Below are positions 6,586 through 8,740 of a stretch of DNA of 8,740 nt, one piece after another. The stretch spans positions 1 through 8,740 of the forward strand of contig CALMXV010000286.1 of assembly GCA_937871155.1 (NCBI GenBank), written 5' to 3'. The notes under the pieces are model-generated. The model saw only the letters and a program-made list of their open reading frames with translations, ran no database searches and was not told the DNA's origin. Every line of letters starts with the position of its first letter. Position 1 is the first letter of the stretch. Made by a program: the position numbers and the translations under genes. Source of the DNA: an uncultured Taibaiella sp. GTDB taxonomy: Bacteria; Bacteroidota; Bacteroidia; Chitinophagales; Chitinophagaceae.

Positions 6586-8250
6586 ATGAACGAAGAGAAG
6601 TCACTTAATTTTTTAGAAGAAATAATTGAAAATGATTTATCCGCAGGAAAATACCAACAAATACATACTCGTTTTCCTCCGGAGCCTAATGGTTATCTTC
6701 ATATTGGTCATGCTTCAAGTATCCATTTAAATTTTGGACTTGCTGCAAGATATGCCGGTAAATGTAATTTAAGATTTGATGACACCAATCCTATCACGGA
6801 AGAAACAGAATATGTAGATAGTATCCGAAATGATATCAAATGGCTCGGCTATCAATGGGATAATGAATACTATGCATCTGATTACTTTGAACAATTATAC
6901 AGCTTTGCTATTAAGCTTATCGAGAAAAATTTAGCCTATGTGGATGATAGCAATAGCGACCAAATAGCAGCATCTAAAGGCGACATAAATACGCCTGGTA
7001 CCAACTCCCCATTTCGAGATAGAACTGTGGAAGAAAACCTAAAACTATTTACAGAAATGCGTGAGGGGAAATACAAAGATGGAGAAAAGGTTTTGCGGGC
7101 TAAGATAGATATGGCACATCCCAACTTGTTATTTAGAGATCCAATTATCTATCGTATCAAACATGCACACCATCATCGTACAGGCGATAAATGGTGTATC
7201 TATCCAATGTATGACTTTGCCCATGGTCAAAGTGATAGCATCGAAAACATTACCCATTCTATTTGCACTTTAGAATTTATACATCATCGCCCTTTATACG
7301 ATTGGTTTATTCAACAATTAGAAATTTATCCATCGCATCAATATGAGTTTGCACGTCGCAATCTTACTTATACGGTAATGAGTAAACGTAAGCTGTTACA
7401 GTTGGTCAATGAAAATTATGTTTCCGGTTGGGACGACCCAAGGATGCCTACCATTAGCGGTATGCGCCGTAGAGGTTATACGGCAAAAGCCATTCGTAAC
7501 TTTTGTGATGCCGTAGGAATTGCAAAGCGTGAAAACATTGTGGACTTAGGCCTGCTAGAGCATTTTGTTCGTGAAGACTTGAACAAAAATGCCAAAAGAG
7601 TGATGGCTGTTTTAGATCCTGTAAAATTGGTTATTACTAACTACGAAGCAAGTAAAACAGAATTACTAGAAATTGAAAATAATCCGGAACAAGAAAACGG
7701 AGGTACTCGCCAAGTTCCTTTTAGCAAAGAAATATGGATAGAAAGAGAAGACTTCATGGTAGTGCCACCAAAGAAATTTTTCCGACTTGGACCTGGTTTA
7801 ATGGTGCGTTTAAAAGGAGCTTATATTGTGAAATGTGAGGATTTCAAAAAAGATGAAAATGGTGTTGTGACAGAAATCTACTGTAGCTATATCCCCGAAA
7901 GTAAAAGCGGCAATGACACAAGTGGGATTCACGTAAAAGGAACGATTCATTGGGTGAGTATAGCTCATGCAATTCAAGCAGAAGTAAGACTCTATGACCG
8001 TTTATTCAAAGTAGAAAATCCTGCTGCTGAAACCGGTGACTTCAAAGATTACATTAACGAAGCATCTTTACAAACACTTTCTAAAGTGAATATGGAGCCT
8101 TCGCTTAGTATTGCTAAACCAGGGGAGCATTTTCAGTTTTTAAGAAAAGGATATTTTTCTGTAGATATAGATAGTAATGAAGAAGCACTCGTTTTTAATA
8201 GAACCGTAACCTTAAAAGATAGTTGGGCTAAAGCACAACAAAAGAGCTAA
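6586..8250 (+). CDS. glnS: Glutamine--tRNA ligase (GlnRS)
   Basis: This cytoplasmic class I aminoacyl-tRNA synthetase uses ATP to charge tRNA-Gln with glutamine. The ATG at 6586 gives 554 residues, the same length as the E. coli enzyme, and aligns with its N-terminus. The open frame continues upstream to an ATG at 6505, but those 27 residues look like untranslated leader. The catalytic Rossmann domain shows RFPPEPNGYLHIGHAS with the HIGH motif at 39-42, then NLRFDDTNP, and the KMSKS-equivalent MSKRK at 265-269. GWDDPRMPTISGMRRRGYT follows. The C-terminal half carries the beta-barrel anticodon-binding domains, including RQVPFSKEIWIERED and GTIHWVSIAHAI, and ends in NRTVTLKDSWAK. All key motifs are intact. 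Its presence implies direct charging of tRNA-Gln in this organism. cysS follows 153 bases downstream on the same strand. Confidence 0.97.
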   Translation: MNEEKSLNFLEEIIENDLSAGKYQQIHTRFPPEPNGYLHIGHASSIHLNFGLAARYAGKCNLRFDDTNPITEETEYVDSIRNDIKWLGYQWDNEYYASDYFEQLYSFAIKLIEKNLAYVDDSNSDQIAASKGDINTPGTNSPFRDRTVEENLKLFTEMREGKYKDGEKVLRAKIDMAHPNLLFRDPIIYRIKHAHHHRTGDKWCIYPMYDFAHGQSDSIENITHSICTLEFIHHRPLYDWFIQQLEIYPSHQYEFARRNLTYTVMSKRKLLQLVNENYVSGWDDPRMPTISGMRRRGYTAKAIRNFCDAVGIAKRENIVDLGLLEHFVREDLNKNAKRVMAVLDPVKLVITNYEASKTELLEIENNPEQENGGTRQVPFSKEIWIEREDFMVVPPKKFFRLGPGLMVRLKGAYIVKCEDFKKDENGVVTEIYCSYIPESKSGNDTSGIHVKGTIHWVSIAHAIQAEVRLYDRLFKVENPAAETGDFKDYINEASLQTLSKVNMEPSLSIAKPGEHFQFLRKGYFSVDIDSNEEALVFNRTVTLKDSWAKAQQKS

Positions 8251-8260
8251 CTGTTTTTTT
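8221..8260 (+). terminator. Weak candidate terminator at the glnS end
   Basis: A short imperfect stem, AGTTGG (8221-8226) with CTAACT (8247-8252, one G-T pair), overlaps the glnS stop and is followed after one base by a T7 run (8254-8260). The stem has only six pairs and a 20-base loop, so termination may be weak or absent. Confidence 0.25.
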
Positions 8261-8403
8261 ATAATTGACTAAGCTAAGTAGTAGATATTTTTTCTTGATA
8301 GATGCTACCGCAAACTTTAATAACCTCTCAACAGCATCTTTTGAGATTCTATAATGTAGAATGCTAGAATGGTGCCAATTGAATCAAATTTTTAATTAGT
8401 AGT

Positions 8404-8740
8404 ATGTCCGATTTGTTTTTATATAATTCATTAACCAGACAAAAAGAAAAGTTCGAACCCATTACGCCGGGTCATGTTGGCTTATACGTTTGTGGGCCTA
8501 CTGTTTCAGGAGAGTCGCATCTAGGTCATGCACGTCCTTACGTCACCTTTGATGTACTGTATCGATATTTGTTGCATCAAGGATATAAAGTAAGGTATGT
8601 AAGAAACATAACTGATGCAGGACATTTTGAAGAAGAAGGTAGAGACGCTGTAGATAAAGTAAACGAAAAAGCGAAGCTGGAAAAACTGGAGCCTATGGAG
8701 TTGGTGCACAAGTACACTGGTCTCTATCATTGGGCAATGG
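8404..8740 (+). CDS. cysS: Cysteine--tRNA ligase (CysRS), 5' part, cut by window end
   Basis: This is a class I synthetase that charges tRNA-Cys. The frame opens at ATG 8404 ([17 protein letters not shown]) and stays open for 112 codons to the window edge, so only about the first quarter of the enzyme is present. [29 protein letters not shown] sequence is seen in two parts: YVCGPTV carries the first zinc-ligand Cys at residue 30, and HLGH at 39-42 is the HIGH motif. Next come [20 protein letters not shown] and then [20 protein letters not shown], where most bacterial CysRS have NITDVDDKI. The DAGH/DVGH form with an acidic linker and [14 protein letters not shown] is what I know from Bacteroidota CysRS. 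The gene follows glnS by 153 bases; no clear promoter was found in the gap. Confidence 0.93.
   Translation, partial: MSDLFLYNSLTRQKEKFEPITPGHVGLYVCGPTVSGESHLGHARPYVTFDVLYRYLLHQGYKVRYVRNITDAGHFEEEGRDAVDKVNEKAKLEKLEPMELVHKYTGLYHWAM

Noticed and set aside
8521..8730. 69-codon ORF on the minus strand
   Set aside because: It is antisense to the clear cysS reading frame, which carries the HLGH and NIT motifs.
1..8740. Mobile element, CRISPR array, tRNA or riboswitch
   Set aside because: I found no transposase-like ORF, no regularly spaced repeats, no tRNA cloverleaf and no known riboswitch-like conserved core on either strand by eye.

Overview
The window looks like a Bacteroidota chromosome, probably Chitinophagaceae or a close relative. 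It is AT-rich. Its genes include lineage-typical families: a DUF2911 protein, a PID-CTERM-type small protein, a PIG-L deacetylase next to a Na+/solute symporter, and a Bacteroidota-style CysRS. No Shine-Dalgarno sequence stands out. Several genes are preceded by matches to the Bacteroidota -7 promoter element TAnnTTTG.

Region 1 (about 1-4691, + strand) starts with roughly 290 bases without a supportable gene. Then come a secreted multidomain PIG-L/LmbE-type deacetylase, a 44-residue single-span membrane protein that is easy to miss, and a sodium:solute symporter that starts 2 bases after the small gene's stop. The three probably form one operon: a deacetylase acting outside the cytoplasm, followed by an importer. 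The substrate cannot be read from the sequence.

Region 2 (about 4692-6264, - strand) begins with a gene-poor stretch of about 300 bases. A strong hairpin terminator follows, at the 3' end of a secreted DUF2911 protein with a C-terminal TPR-like part. Upstream of that gene lies a 75-residue protein that is almost only a signal peptide plus a PIDGG-type C-terminal sorting signal. A second inverted repeat separates the two, so they look like separate transcription units.

Region 3 (about 6265-8740, + strand) begins with a divergent AT-rich intergenic region holding promoter-like elements for both sides and a 9-bp inverted repeat. Then come glutaminyl-tRNA synthetase (glnS, complete) and cysteinyl-tRNA synthetase (cysS, cut by the window end), two class I aminoacyl-tRNA synthetases in tandem.

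I saw no rRNA, tRNA, CRISPR array, insertion sequence or phage gene. The most interesting items are the 44-residue membrane protein coupled to the symporter and the minimal PID-CTERM protein. Neither amounts to a proven new system.
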